Source: Paguma larvata (taxonomy: Eukaryota; Chordata; Mammalia; Carnivora; Viverridae). Taken from it: a DNA stretch of 64,000 nt. Made by a program: the position numbers and the translations under genes. Shown here one piece after another: positions 11,673-24,420 of this stretch. The DNA is taken from the NCBI GenBank assembly GCA_030068075.1, contig CM057841.1, positions 37,551,030 to 37,615,029 of the forward strand, written 5' to 3'. Below the pieces are notes generated by a model, which was not told where the DNA came from, made no database searches, and worked only from the letters and a program-made list of their open reading frames with translations. Every line of letters begins with the position of its first letter. The stretch's first letter is position 1.

Positions 11673-14600
11673 AAGGGAAGATATGAAGTGAACAGGGATG
11701 GTATCCCTGCGGCAGGAACTTGGGAGCAGAGACCTGAGCATGAGGAATCAGCCATTGAGAGACCTAGGAAGAACTATTCTGGAAGGGAGAATAGAGGGTG
11801 AAGTGTTCTTAGATCGGGGCTACATTGGTGTGTTGAATAACAGAGGTCAGTGTGCCAGGGCATAGGGAAGGTGGTAGGACAATAGATGAGAGGGCTTGGG
11901 AAGTTTCAAGGGCCAAATAAGAAGAAGAATGATCTGATCTGATTTGCTTTCCTCAACTCTTGCTGCTGTGGAAAGAGTTTTAGGAGAATGACAGCAAAAC
12001 CAGGGACTCTAGTTAGGTTTTTGTTTTATCATCCAAAGCTAGAAGAAGAGGTTCTCATATGAGTTGGGTAAGTCACATCACCACCCTCGCAGAGCCTCTG
12101 AGATCACAGAAGGTGATTCTCTGGGAGTTTGGAAATTGAGATGCATTCATCAAATAATTCTATGATTCTGTTCAGGATTAGAGGGGATTGACAACTGTGT
12201 AACACTGGCAGAATGAGGCTTAAGAAGATATTTCTCTTAATTGGTTGTCCTGTCTTATTCCTGCCTCTGGCATACTTGTTCTGTTTAGAAATTCATATCT
12301 GACCGTTTGGAAACAGTCTGGAATCAGTACCTAAGGTATAATGTCTTTTCTTATTTTCTTCCTTTTATATAAATTCTCTGCAGTTGGGAGGACCATAGAC
12401 CACAGTGGAGGGTGGAATTCAAGATAGAAATTACATTAGAGACTCTGAACACAACATCAATATGGAACTTCTGCTTTTTCCAAGTTGCTTTTGCAAGGTT
12501 ATGGCAAACGTTGTTAAAAAAAAACAGTATATGATTTATATTTGGACAAAACTAATCCTAAAATCTTACTCTGAGACTTAGGCATTAGTTGTCTTTGAGA
12601 CACCTTCAACTAAAGAAGTTAGGGCTGTTTTGGATTTCAAATCCCTGTTTTGACAGTCCTTTATTTCTTTAAACAACATGTGCATGCAGCAAGACATGTC
12701 CATCATCAGTAACTGCACGATATTGACAAATATTGAGCCTTACCTTATTCACTGACAAAGGAATGAATGAGATCTATACCTCACATAGTGTGCCAGTATT
12801 TTTCCCTAGATTTTCCTCCTCCCTTTGCTTTCTATTTATAGGTGGGTAGAAAAGTGAGTCTCAGTGTGTGCATATGAAAAACACATGGGTATGTGCAAAG
12901 AGGTTTCTCATTATCCAGTTTTCATTTGCCTCATAGAAATGGAACCAGAAAGAATCTCCAAGGACCTTGCTAGGCAGGTGCTCCATGGAATTCGGGATAG
13001 GCATTTTGGAAATAGGATTGTCATGTTGATTCTGCCATCAGTTGGGTCAGTCACGCTGACCCCAAAGGAGTCACTTCCCTTAATTATGCCTAAATTCCTC
13101 CAGCTATGAAACTGACCTTGGAAATCACTGATCCAGCTGGAGACATTTATGTAAAAATAAATTTGAATCTTATACTTTCAGACTGCCTGCCATCAACTGT
13201 CTCCTCCTACCACAAATTCTGTTGCTTTGGAAAGAAGCCAGGAAATCTCTGTGTGTGTCTCTCTCTCCCTCTTTCTCTTTAGCATGCGCTTTATGTAAGT
13301 AACCAGGTTTGAGAAACACCAGATTGGATAACAACATAGACTTTCCTTAGATCAGGCTCTGAGATTTGGTGGCCTGTTCAACACTCTCCTATGACACTGG
13401 GCCAGTTCTGAAGGGACAAAGAATCATATCAGTGTTGTTCTTATTCGGGCTTTTTAAATTTATTAACAGGGAAGGGAGATAGGCATCTTGACTGGGAGAC
13501 TTAAAAAAAAAAAGGAAGAAAAGAGTAAAAGACAAAAGAAGTATATCATAGAGACCAGAACTTGTTTCTGGAACTGGAAGTTTGTTTGAGATCCAGTACA
13601 GCACTAATGACTAAGTGTATTCATTAGGAACAGTTTCAACTTCAAAAAAAACTGGTAGCTTCAATAAATAGAAGCTTATTGCCTTTACAGTGTGAATTCT
13701 GAAAGGGTGACTGACATCAGTGGTTCAACGGCCACTGAGGTCAGGATCAACATCTCTGCAACATAATTGAAAATTTCCTCCTTTTATTTGACTCACAGTA
13801 AAAATCAAAAGATGATGTGTTTCCAGGCATTGTACACACATTCCAAACACAATGTAAGAGAAAGAGTGGATGAGGTATTTCAGAAAGCCTTGTCTTTTCT
13901 TTCTCTTAAGAAAATAGTGTCTCTTTAGAGGATCTGAAGTTTCAATATTTCATTCATTTTATTTTTTTTAATATACTAAAAGGCACATAGCATTTTTTTA
14001 TTTATTCAGGAAAAAGTAGAAAACATTTGTATCAGTGTGAAAAAAATAGTGTTGACCCCCAAATATTCTTTCTGCTGCCTCATGTTTCCCATCCTTCATT
14101 CAGTTAGGCAGGAGCATGTGACTAATTTGTGGACAGTATGATGCGAATAAGAGTGGCTGGAAGGGACTTCCAGGAAATCTTAAATATTTATTTTTTTGTT
14201 TGGCTTAATTTGTTTTGTTTTACTTACCTACATTACTTTTCTCTACAAACTCAGATAATGTTAATTAAAAGAAGAATGGATATTTTAGTAGTCTCTGTTA
14301 CAGGATAATACGTGCAAGAAGTTTTGGGAGGAGAATTGCAAGCCATACCCAAAGGAACTTAGATTATTAATTTAAGATACCATGTGTTGTGGTGCAAAAT
14401 GTGAGGCTTAGGGTTAGTTAGTGATGAATTAAAGGCTGAGAAATACTGAGCTAGATGCTATATTAGAAGTGTTGTATTTGTGTTTGTCTCAAGACAAGAC
14501 TCAAAATAAAACAATTTATCCCCAGTTAAAAGGAGGAAGGCAAAGCTTAGATAAACTGAATGATGTGTCCGTGCTGCCCGTCCAGGGACCCCACTTTGCA

Positions 14601-15556
14601 AAGCAAGGTTTTGTAGGCACTCGGTGAGTATCTTGTCTTTCATTTTCATTCAGGTTTGAATCTTCTGCACTACTTTGCCCAAAAGAGTGCTCACTGTGTG
14701 TTTTATGATGACAAAACCACGTAGTCAGCAATTTCCACTTGTAATATACATAAGTTGTAGATAATCAGTCATTAATCAATCAGGATAACAGATGCGAAGG
14801 ACACTCCCCAAGACCCCATCCTATTAAACAATCTTGATTTTGTTCGCTATTTTATTGCCAACTATAGGAATGCCACTGCTCTATTGTGTAGATTGGGGGT
14901 GAGGTAAAGATACATCCAGAATGTTCTCTGTCTCTTTAAGAAGGACCCAGATGAAGACTTAAGCTGTGAAAGTTCTAACAACTTTTTTGTCTTCTCAACA
15001 TTTGTTGTTTACAGTTGCCTCATAGACCAAATTGATGGGGAAAAATAAGAAACTAAAAATAAACAAGGTCTTTCATTCGCAGGGGTAATACAGATACATA
15101 AGTCAAAGTGGCAGGTCATATGAAGCCTTCTGTGATTCCTTGGGGTTTCTGTCTCATTTCACTGGCTAGCAAACACTGAAACAGTAGGATATATATTTTT
15201 CAATTAGGTTGTCAATATTTTGACCAAACAACCTATTTATAACATTCAGGATTACTGTTCTGTTCTGGAGAACCACTAGAAGCTGCTGTGTGCTGAAAGT
15301 CAGTTGGAGATTTGAAATGGTATGATTGAGTATGGTGTAGTAACTTGCTTCCTGGGTTTCATCCTCCTGTCAGTCATGCAGGTGTAAAACACTTATCATT
15401 GTTACTGTGAGAAAACACCACCTTTTAATACTGTGCCTGCTTATCATAAAAATAATAGTAACAGGAATAAGATGAGATAAAAATTGGAGATCTTGAGTCT
15501 ATTTGTAGATGAGTATTTACTGATAGAACACTGGAATCAGAATTCTACAAGGACAA
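11673..15556. other. Mostly unique DNA with diverged repeat text
   Basis: No supported gene. At 11690-12000 the wording ('gatctgatctgatttgc') resembles an old interspersed repeat I cannot assign. Open frames at 12864-13109, 13389-13604 and 14458-14731 show no domain. Confidence 0.4.
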
Positions 15557-15565
15557 TGGATGAAC

Positions 15566-15784
15566 TGTTTTTTAAATTTTTTTTGTAATGTTTATTTTTG
15601 AGAGAGAGAGACAGAGCACAACTGGGGGAGGGGCAGAGAGAGAGGGAAACACAGAATCTGAAGCAGGCTCCAGGCTCTGAGCTGTCAGCACAGAACCCGA
15701 TGCGGGGGCTCAAACTCCCAAACCATGAAATCATGACCTGAGTCGAAGTTAGATGCTTAACCAACTGAGCCACCCAGGTGCCCC
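15566..15784 (-). mobile_element. Carnivore SINE, antisense
   Basis: Reads tail first on the plus strand: T-rich, 'aatgtttatttttgagagag', GA tract, inverted B box, then 'gagccacccaggtgcccc'. Flanked by TGGATGAAC at 15557-15565 and 15785-15793, a 9-base target-site duplication. The minus-strand frame 15537-15773 is a translation of this element, not a gene. Confidence 0.95.
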
Positions 15785-15813
15785 TGGATGAACCATGTTA
15801 ATGGAAAATAACA

Positions 15814-16026
15814 GGGGCACCTGGGTGGCTCAGTTGGTTAAGCGGCCGACTTCGGCTCAGGTCATGATCTCGTAGTTTGTGAGTTCGAGCCCCGCATCGG
15901 GCTCTGTGCTAATGGTTCGGAGCCTGGAACCTGCTTCGAATTCTGTGTCTCCCTCTCTCTCTGCCCTTCCCCTGCTCATACTCTGTCTCTAGGTCTCTCA
16001 AAAATAAATAAATGTTAAGAAAAATT
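15814..16026 (+). mobile_element. Carnivore SINE with 16-base target-site duplication
   Basis: Complete element: 'ggggcacctgggtggctcag', B-box-like 'gagttcgagccccgc', CT-rich middle and 'ctcaaaaataaataaa' tail. The perfect duplication TTAATGGAAAATAACA lies at 15798-15813 and 16027-16042, implying a fairly recent insertion. It lies head to head with the preceding antisense SINE, 29 bases away. Confidence 0.95.
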
Positions 16027-16042
16027 TAATGGAAAATAACAA

Positions 16043-16913
16043 TGTATTTTTTCCAAAGTGGGGAGAGGAACTGCCTTTTTGATCACTCTTTATTTCGCCT
16101 ACATACTCTTTAACTTCACATGACCAAAGCTTTCCTATGATTTTTAGGAAAAGAACGTAGAGTTTGAGATTGTGCAGGCTGAGTTCTATTTCCTTACCTG
16201 TAAATTAAACACATAGATATTGAACGTAGATTATAGGAGAGAATGGAGTGAATAGGAGTGTATGCACCTTGTTAACCAGAAAACACAATACAAATACCAT
16301 TATTATTGATGTTGAAGATCAATAATCTCCAGTTTTGCAATTACAGAGAGAGGCATGTGTATAAAAGAAAATATATCTATTAAGATAACTTTTTTTGTTA
16401 AGAGAATTTTAAGTGCATAACGATATTAATAATTTTAATGGGTTTAACTAGACCATAATTATACACTGAATAAGAGAATAAGGAAGTAAATAAAATAGGA
16501 AACTATTGTTCCTTGTAGAATACAAGGAAATATTTTATTTTATTATAGGAATTTTCTCTATTAAAAAATCATATTCTCATTTAATGGAAGGGTATCCATA
16601 GCCTTTTAAAATTTCTGTTGCTTTAAGTTTTCATGGGATCCCAATGGAGACAATTATATCCAAAAATATAAGTATCCATTATAGTGAAACTGCCTTTGTT
16701 CTAACTGGGCTCTGCTTATAGCAAATCCCCATCTGATGAATGAAGATATTAAGTGTCAATAATCAATCGACTCAACTCATGGAGACTTTTGGGAAATATA
16801 CACATATCAAGGAGAAGAGAAGTTTGACATGATTCCCAAGGAACTTAATTTTTATCGTGTAGCATATATTCTTAGAGATGCAAAATAGAGATATTTGCAC
16901 GCTTTGGCCATTT
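16043..16913. other. Unique AT-rich non-coding DNA
   Basis: No gene or clearly assignable repeat. A faint MIR-like phrase appears near 16160-16290. Confidence 0.4.
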
Positions 16914-16927
16914 AAAATGTAAATAGA

Positions 16928-17126
16928 TGGGCACCTGGGTGGTTCTGTCTATTAAGCATCTGACTACGGCTCCGGTCATGCTCTCATGGTTTGTGAGTTG
17001 GAGCCCCGAGTTGGACTCTCTGCTGACAGCTGAGATTCTGTGTCTCCTCCTCTCTGTCTCTTCCCCACTCACGCTCTGTCTCTCTGTCTCAAAAATAAAT
17101 AAACATCAAAAATAATTTAAAGAAAT
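16928..17126 (+). mobile_element. Carnivore SINE
   Basis: Head 'gggcacctgggtggttctg', CT-rich centre and 'ctcaaaaataaataaacatc' tail. Perfect 14-base duplication AAAATGTAAATAGA at 16914-16927 and 17127-17140. Open frames across it (16872-17115) are by-products. Confidence 0.95.
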
Positions 17127-17140
17127 AAAATGTAAATAGA

Positions 17141-18509
17141 GCACCTTAAGATAAATTTACTCAGAAGCAATATTTAAATTGTCAGAGTGATAGAAAAACC
17201 AATATGAGATTGCAAGAAACTCCAAAGTGATTTTCTTCTTCATATTTTTTTTTTATATTTTCTCTTTAAAAAATATGTAGCACATCTGACACATTGACTG
17301 GAGGCCACTACCATACCTCTCACTGCCCGTCATTTAATTCCCCTTTAAATCCAATTGGTTCATAAAAGCACAGATCCTACTTAAACTATCTAAAAATGTG
17401 CTAGAGTCATTGAAACACCACCCACAAAATTCCACCAGTCTACCTGTTACACCAAATCAACTTTCCTATTACTTCAATTCCTCTGCTTCACCTTGAGCAC
17501 TTGATGTCATATCCCCCCCACCCCATATATATGGTAGACTTTTGGTTCTGAGCAACAGAAAATAACTCTGATATGCTTCAACAAGTAAAAAACATGCATT
17601 GAAAAATGATAGCCTCTGAAGGAAGATATTGGCTAACTGAAGAAATCTGCCCATGAGTTGCTTTCACATCCATTAAATGGTTGTTTTTAAATCCCTCCTA
17701 GAACTCTGTGTCTCCATCAAAACTACATTCCTAGGGGATAAAATATGATTAAACTAACTGGAATTGGAGGCCCACACAGAGCCACAGAAACTGGACAAAG
17801 AGCTAGAACCCCATATTCCCCCAAAAGACATTAGGCAGGTGAAGCCTAAACACTACTGATATCCATTACCACCTATCCACCTGGGCCTCTACTGATGATA
17901 CTTCACATGGGCATACCTTCTAGGATATACTAACGTTCATAGCTTATCAGTAATTCAAACAATATTTGAGTAGTTGCTATTTATGCTAAACATTATTAAT
18001 TCTTAACTCCAAGTACGCGAGAGATAGTCACAGTTTCTGTGTCCAGAAAATACATTCTAGTGAAATGAAGTACCACTATCAAAAATCATCTCGTTTGCTT
18101 AGTTAATAAAACATGTGTGATATAAATAAGGTCAACTGAGTAGAGACATAGCGAGTCTAGAAAGGATTATCAAAGAAGACTTCTCTGGAAAAGTGAAATA
18201 CACTCTATGTCCCATATGATTTGTGGGACCCAGTCATGTGGAAATCCCAGAGAAGACTATTTCAAGGCACACAGCAGGGCCAAATATTTATAGATGAGGA
18301 TATACCTTTGGCCTGTTTGAGACATCAAAATGGGTGGAACACTGTGAAAAAAAGGCTACAGTGTAGGACATGGAGTTGAAGAGGAATGAGGGTGCTCTTT
18401 ATGCTTATACCAGTATATGGAGCTTGGATTTATGCCAAGTACAAATGGAATCACTAGAGGCTTTTAATGTATTTCCATGATCTGCTTTCTGCTTTTACAA
18501 ATCCACTTT
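17141..18509. other. Unique DNA with unassigned old repeat text
   Basis: No supported gene. The block 18110-18500 resembles a diverged medium-reiterated repeat similar in wording to 11690-12000; the family is not assigned. C-rich and AT-rich short tracts occur at 17512-17535. Confidence 0.35.
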
Positions 18510-18609
18510 GGGGGCACCTGGCTGGCTCAGTCAGCAGAGCATACAACTCTTGATACCAGGGTCATGAGTTCAAGTCCCATGTTGGGTGTGGAGTCTACTT
18601 TAAAAAAAC
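18510..18609 (+). mobile_element. Short, older carnivore SINE
   Basis: About 100 bases: 'ggggcacctggctggctcag', 'gggtcatgagttcaagtccc', then 'gtgtggagtctactttaaaaaaac'. It lacks the CT-rich middle and AATAAA tail, so it belongs to an older, shorter SINE class or is truncated. Confidence 0.8.
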
Positions 18610-19329
18610 ATTAGCTTTGGATACTCTGTAGAATAGAGACTGTTGAAGAGAAAGAGTAGAAACAGATACTGGATGAGAAATGATGACCATGTAAAAGAGG
18701 TAATATGAGGTTGGATTTAATGTATTTTTTAAGATACCACATTATACATTAAATGCTGGAGACACAGCTGGGAACAAGTCAGACAGAACTAACAGAATCC
18801 TTAGGTGGGGAAGATGGAAACTGAGCAGTAACCATGAGTATCAGGACAGTCTTCTTTGAGAGATGTTCTGGCAGATCCAAGGTGCATGTCAAGGGACAGA
18901 AGCTACTCTGGGGATGGGAAATAGTGAAGGCTGGAGAAGGGGATGTGGGGGGGTCATCTGGTTTATAGATGGCAACTATAGCTTACAAATAAAAGCCTCC
19001 CTATACCTGACCCCGGTATCATCCCTCTCATGGTCTAGACTCATAACAAAAGGAATTTTGTGTATACATTAAGCTTTTGAAGTTTCATTCACAGAGTGCT
19101 TTATTGAAAAGAAAACTAAAAGTCAAAACAAAATGTATTTTTATTAAAATAGCGTAATTAATTTATAACATAGCATTGTATACTATAAAGTGAACTAATA
19201 TTTTCATAGAAAGATGTTGGCTTATTTGGAAATCAGAATTTGAAATATCCACCAAACATATGCTCAGTGAGGGAGGGAGACGTATAGACTGGGGGAAAAT
19301 GGCTTATGTGACATGCCAGCAGCATCATG
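18610..19329. other. Unique non-coding DNA
   Basis: No gene or repeat that can be named. The open frame 18863-19072 has no recognisable feature. Confidence 0.45.
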
Positions 19330-19560
19330 TAACTTGTGATTAAAAGCCTGGTTTCTAATGTTAATCAGAACTGGGCTGGGATCCTGGATCTGCTACTTCT
19401 AGCTCTGTGACCCCTGAGCAAATTATTCAATCTTTATTCATACATTTTGTTGTTTGTAAAAGAAAATTTAAAGTGGTGCCCACATCCTAAAATTGTAATG
19501 AGGATTAAAATGTGACAATTGAGAGGAATTTACATGTAAGTACTCAATACATTTTAACTT
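19330..19560 (+). mobile_element. MIR SINE
   Basis: Nearly full-length MIR order: 'gggatcctggatctgctact', 'agctctgtgacccctgagca', 'aatgaggattaaaatgtg', 'gtaagtactcaatac'. Diverged as expected for an ancient element. Confidence 0.7.
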
Positions 19561-19604
19561 TTGTTACTATAGTATTATATAAATGACAGCTATTGAGAGC
19601 TATG

Positions 19605-19890
19605 AAACAGCATAGCAAAGTGCTTAAGAACATGAATCCTAGGGGCACCTGGTTAGCTCAGTCGATTAACTTCACCTTTAGGCTCAGGTCTTGATCTCAT
19701 GGCTCTTGAGTTTGAGCCCCATGTCAGGCACTGAGCCTGGAACCTGCTTCAGATTCTGTGTCTCCCTCTCTCTCAGCCCTGCTCACACTCTGTCTCTCTC
19801 AAAAATAAATAAACATTAAAAATGAAATAAAAAAAAAAGAATGTGAATCCTGGACCTAACTGCCTGAGTTGACTACTGGCTCTACTGCTA
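19605..19890 (+). mobile_element. Second MIR, split by a carnivore SINE
   Basis: The left part 'agcatagcaaagtgcttaag' (about 19608-19640) and the right part 'gaatcctggacctaactgcc' with 'tactggctctactgctac' (from about 19843) are consecutive pieces of one MIR. The younger SINE at 19641-19836 lies between them, giving a clear relative date. Confidence 0.65.
19641..19836 (+). mobile_element. Carnivore SINE inserted in a MIR
   Basis: Head 'aggggcacctggttagctca', tail 'ctctcaaaaataaataaac'. Flanks AAGAACATGAATCCT (19626-19640) and AAGAATGTGAATCCT (19837-19851) match at 13 of 15 bases, so the insertion is not very recent. Confidence 0.95.
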
Positions 19891-20059
19891 CAAAATACAC
19901 CATCAGTGTAAAATAACAACTTCTGGGCAAAAGCTCTCATTCCCCTCAATTCCCACTTCTTTTCCAAATTTCTAATTCAAAAATTCTTTTTTTCTTCGAA
20001 TTTTCGCACTGTATCAGTGTAATAATGCATGTTACTTTCTTTTCTTCTCCCACCAATTC

Positions 20060-20155
20060 TTAAAGTCTTTCATGGTATCTGTATCCTTAGTGCTTTGCAT
20101 AATATCTGGAACATAAGAGATGCTCAGTAAGTGTTTACTGAATGAATGAAATAGC
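20060..20155 (+). mobile_element. L2 3' end
   Basis: The terminal L2 wording 'tatccttagtgctttgcata', 'ggaacataagagatgctcag', ending in 'tgaatgaatgaa', is visible. Short and diverged. Confidence 0.55.
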
Positions 20156-21320
20156 AAGTTAACATTTCCTACACATAACAAGAGTAAACCTCCATCCTAA
20201 TGTGGGATCATTGTATTCCAACAATGGGGGGAACATATGTGTCAGGATCTTCTCACCTTTTCCCCTTCCTCTATTCCCATGATATGCCTCTGTTATATTT
20301 TGGCCTGAAGAAAAGAAGGGTTGGACTTGTGTTGCATTGTGGAAAAACCTAAGACCGAACTTCAGGAAGTCTTTTCCAAATCACCATTGTGTTTTTATCT
20401 TTGAGCTCTTTAGAGCCTCTGCACCTCTACCCCTCAGTGGCAAACCCACTGCTTAACACATTTTTTAGAATGTTCTAGTAGAGGAGGAAGGTATATACTC
20501 TTCTGTAAGCTTGGGACTTGACACTGATGTGGCAGCAAAGCATCGAAGTTCAAATCCTGCTCACACTAAGGGAAATTTTCTTGTCCAGATGACTTTTACC
20601 AGCAAGTTTTGTTATGCATGATTTATGGGACCTTTATTATTCTCTTTGCTTCCATCTCTCCCAGACCCACTTCCGTACTCCTCTCTTGGATGGTGTACAT
20701 GAAGGAATTTGTCATTTGTTTCTACAGAAATATAGAAAAAACAAAAGGCTATCTACTCTAATCCTAATATTTTAATGGACAAGAAATTGAGATTCCAGGA
20801 GAACTTGATGTGTGCAAAGTCAAATGCAAAGCAAGAATCAGAAGTCATCAACATCCCAGAGCTGACTAAGCAAATTTGTCCCCTTTAGGGTACGTGACAA
20901 GGTTAAGTCAGAAATCACACCACCTTTGGGTTTGGCTTCGCTAAAGCTGAATGAATAGATAAATCTGTCAATTACAATAAATATGTAAATGTTGATTAAA
21001 CTATTATCAAAAACAATATTTACATGCTACCTTTAAAAGAAAATAACACTGAGGTTTATAAGATTTTCCACAAAACTAATGCCTCCTCTCCGCTACTGTT
21101 TAGAATGTTTTAAAAAATACTGTTTTTTAAGAAGTATTCATTTTCTTTTGTTTCTCCTTCCCCTTAATCAAAAAAAAAAAAAAAGAAAACATATAGCCCA
21201 ATCACTGAAAAGAATAATTGTATTTTTTCTATCTTCCCTACTGTTATGTATATATGTACAGAAACATTTTAACACATACATATTTATAGTGACTTTTAAG
21301 TAAAGCTTTGACCTCTCAAT
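20156..21320. other. Unique AT-rich non-coding DNA
   Basis: No gene. The paired open frames at 21079-21303 and 21168-21362 straddle an A-rich tract (21170-21185) and carry no domain. Confidence 0.45.
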
Positions 21321-21586
21321 ACAATAATAAGAATTACCATTTATTTTATGTAGTATTACCAAAGACCAGGAATCTGCTAAATATTTTATAAATCATTTAC
21401 ACAATTTTCAGAGAAACCATCTTAGATATTATTATCATTGTTGTTAATTTCAAATTTAAAAAAAATGCAAAAACAACAAAACTTGAAATCAAATAATTTT
21501 AAAAAAACATTTCCAGGATCATATCCTTTGTGAGTAGCCTAACAAGGACTTGAACCTACTCGTTTGTTTATTTTTAGCTTGTGATT
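21321..21586 (-). mobile_element. MIR SINE, antisense
   Basis: Complement of MIR in order: 'taataagaattaccatttat', 'ttttataaatcatttacaca', 'agatattattatcattgttg', then 'aggacttgaacctact'. The inverted head may run into the adjoining palindrome near 21600. Confidence 0.65.
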
Positions 21587-21700
21587 ACTGTGCCATATGG
21601 CACAGTGATGAATATATATACATATATATGATGAATATATATAATGAATATATATATGATGAATATATATATATATATATATGATGAATATATTCATCTA
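21587..21700. repeat. AT-rich array with two perfect palindromes
   Basis: Starts with the perfect 20-base palindrome ACTGTGCCATATGGCACAGT (21587-21606), followed by four GATGAATATATA-type units with AT expansions, and ends with the perfect 16-base palindrome GATGAATATATTCATC (21683-21698). Such AT-rich palindromic DNA can form cruciforms and is often length-variable. Confidence 0.85.
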
Positions 21701-23480
21701 AAAATTCATCTCCCACCCTCTTTCTTCTAAAATGTTCTATTCCTCAGCTATGTTCATAGCCTCTAGTAGGATGAGCAGTCATCTTTGGTGTTTGAAGCTC
21801 ATCCTTATTCCCCTTCAAACTCTGAGGATTAGAAGATAAAGATAATTAAGTTTATAGTGTCACTGACTAAGCCTCCCACCTTTTTCCTATCATATCAACA
21901 GGAGATGGAAACTTAAACTTCAGGCTACCGAGATTTTTTTTCTTCAGTTACCAGACCTAAAATGTCAGGGTTTTGTGGTTGTTGTTGTTGTTTTGTTTTT
22001 GTTTTACTTTTTGTTTTTCATAGAGCTATGTAATTACCTGACTGGGTCTGCCTTGTGCTTTCATTGACCAGGGCAAAGAAAATGGGTATACTTTTCATGG
22101 GATAGCATCCAATGATGTGTTTGAGAGCTGACTCTCCTTATAACTGTGATACCTTAGATAGGCATAATTATCAAAATTCTCTCATTTGTAAAGTTGAGGT
22201 GATAATATATATTACACAGTATTTTAAGTGTAGTAAAATGTGTTCACATAAGATACTTACTAAAGCTATAAAGTGGGATATATGTCATGGGATTCTTTTG
22301 ATTCTCTTCTTGCAAGTCTACATGGTGCTTTAGTTTATATTTGGCATAGAGATAACATGACCAGCTGTCCTGATTTAAACAGAACTGAGGGTATTCTCAG
22401 GACATGAGATATTCAGTATTAAACTAGAAAAAAATCCCAACAAATTAGGGCAAGCTGTTCACCCTATCTAGAGCTCGATGATGACAGCCACTAGCTAGTC
22501 CAATTCCTATGATGCTAAACTTTTAATCTAGGTATACCTAGCTCTTATGTGTTACTTAATGACCCTATGCTTGTCTTATCAGAGTGTGTCAAGAAGCATT
22601 AGTCAGGGTCATTTCCCTCTCACAGTCTGACATGAAACTATCTTATCTGAGGAAGATGGGGAAACCCAAGTAACACATTCAGAGTGTGAGCTCTCTCAGA
22701 AGTGCTAAAAATGATCTGGACTCTTCTATCAACATTTCGAATTAATCTTGACAGAATATCTGAACAATGTGTATTTTAAATCATATAGCATAGTTGTTTT
22801 CTCCCTTGAGAAAAGGTAGAAAACAAATTTGAGAAACTGTAGCCTAAACATAAAATACTGAAGAAGATTTCACATCCTGTTCCATGGATTGACATATATC
22901 AGTGTAAAAGCTGAGTTCTTTGAAAATCAACAAAACCCATGCATGTGGGATCCCCAGTCTGGTAAAGACCTTGCAAATTCACGTTAGAAATGAATAATAA
23001 TCAAGATCATACAATATTATTTTATAAAACCTAATTTTCCACTTTGGAATGAAATTCTACCAACTTAACTATTCTACATCATTAAGTTGTCAGAGGCAAC
23101 TTCCTCTATTGCATTTGAGACCCTTCAGAAATTAGTAATTGTGTTTCCATTATATTTTTTTCGGTGCCATTTCAGAACTCTTCTTTTTCTCTTTTCCTTT
23201 ACTCAAATCCTTATTTCAACAAATATGTAAGACTTGGAATCTTTTCCACATCTAAAGTATGAAGAGATATGCCATGTTAGTTTCTAGGAAGCCTACAAAT
23301 GAAGGAGAAATATGTGTTTGAGGACAGATGTATAACAGGAAATCCACCTTAGGGCTTTTAATTATCAGTTGTCACACAACACGGTCGTAGGAAAGAGAAG
23401 GGGAATAAGCAAGAGTCAAATGCAAGTTAAGAAAACAGATGGATTCCATTATGCCAGCACAATAGTTTCAATTTCTGTAT
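21701..23480. other. Unique non-coding DNA
   Basis: No gene. A (GTT)n/(TTTTG)n tract lies at about 21978-22018. The open frame 22112-22333 is not recognisable. Confidence 0.45.
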
Positions 23481-23925
23481 ATTTTCCCTAAATATCCATC
23501 AGAGGGTGAGTGGATAAAAAAAAAAAATGTGTTAGATACATACAGTCGGACACTACCCAGCCTTAAAAGAAGAAATAAATCCTGTCATATGCAAAAACAT
23601 GGATGAACCTTGAGGACATTATGCTAAGTGAAAGAAGCCAGTCACAGACAGACCAGCACTGCACGTGTTCACTTATATATCTAAAATAGTCAGCCATAGA
23701 AGTGGAAAGTAGGAAGATGGTTGCCAGGGACTTGGGGGCATTGCCCTGCTACCAGTATAAAGTTTTAATCATGCAAAATGAATGAGTTCTAGAGCGTATA
23801 TGCTCTACAACATTGTGCCTATACTTAGGAATACCGTTTGTAAAATTAAAAATTTTGCGAAAAGGGTAGATCTCAAGTTAAGTTTTGTTACTATAATAAA
23901 AAAGAAATCTTTAAAAAAAAAAAAG
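23481..23925 (+). mobile_element. L1M 3' end
   Basis: Follows the L1 ORF2 end and 3' UTR: 'aatatccatcagagggtgag', 'gcaaaaacatggatgaacct', 'tatgctaagtgaaagaagcc', 'gatggttgccagggacttgg', ending in an A-rich tail at 23913-23925. 5'-truncated, no open frame. Confidence 0.85.
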
Positions 23926-24004
23926 ATGGAGTAGTGGCAAAGCACAGAAGAGCAAGCGAAGTGGGAAAGAAAAGGGAAGGCAAGTGTAAGAAACAGGAGG
24001 TGAG

Positions 24005-24174
24005 GAGTGTCTGGGTGGCTCAGGCAGTTAAGCCTCCTACTCTTGATTTCTGCTCATGATCTCATGGTTCTGTGAGTTCAAGCCTTGCATCGGGCTCCAC
24101 ACTGATGGTGCAAAACCTGCATAGGATTCTCTCTCTCTCTCAAAATAAATTAATACACTTAAAAAAATAAAAAC
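24005..24174 (+). mobile_element. Carnivore SINE, diverged
   Basis: 'gtgtctgggtggctcaggca', 'tgagttcaagccttgcatcg', short CT tract and 'ctcaaaataaattaataca' tail. Imperfect duplication around 'gaggtgag' at both ends. Confidence 0.9.
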
Positions 24175-24420
24175 AAAATGAGAGGTGAGAAAAGTGGCAG
24201 GTGAACTTTTGATACATTACAGCTCCATATTCCCAACTCCTAAAGTCTAGGTAACTCTACCCTCTGGGGCAGGTAATAGACTTCTTTTTCATAGGACTTG
24301 GATTCTATCCTGTTTTTATTTTGAAAGATCTGTACTGAAAAAAGATAAAAAAGAGAAGTGAAAGTTTTAAGGGAAAATGCTGTTATCATGCAGAAGACAT
24401 TATTTTCACCAAGGAATGAC

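Noticed and set aside
21587..21700. CRISPR-like array of repeated units
   Set aside because: Units are short AT-rich tandem repeats without unique spacers, in mammalian DNA.
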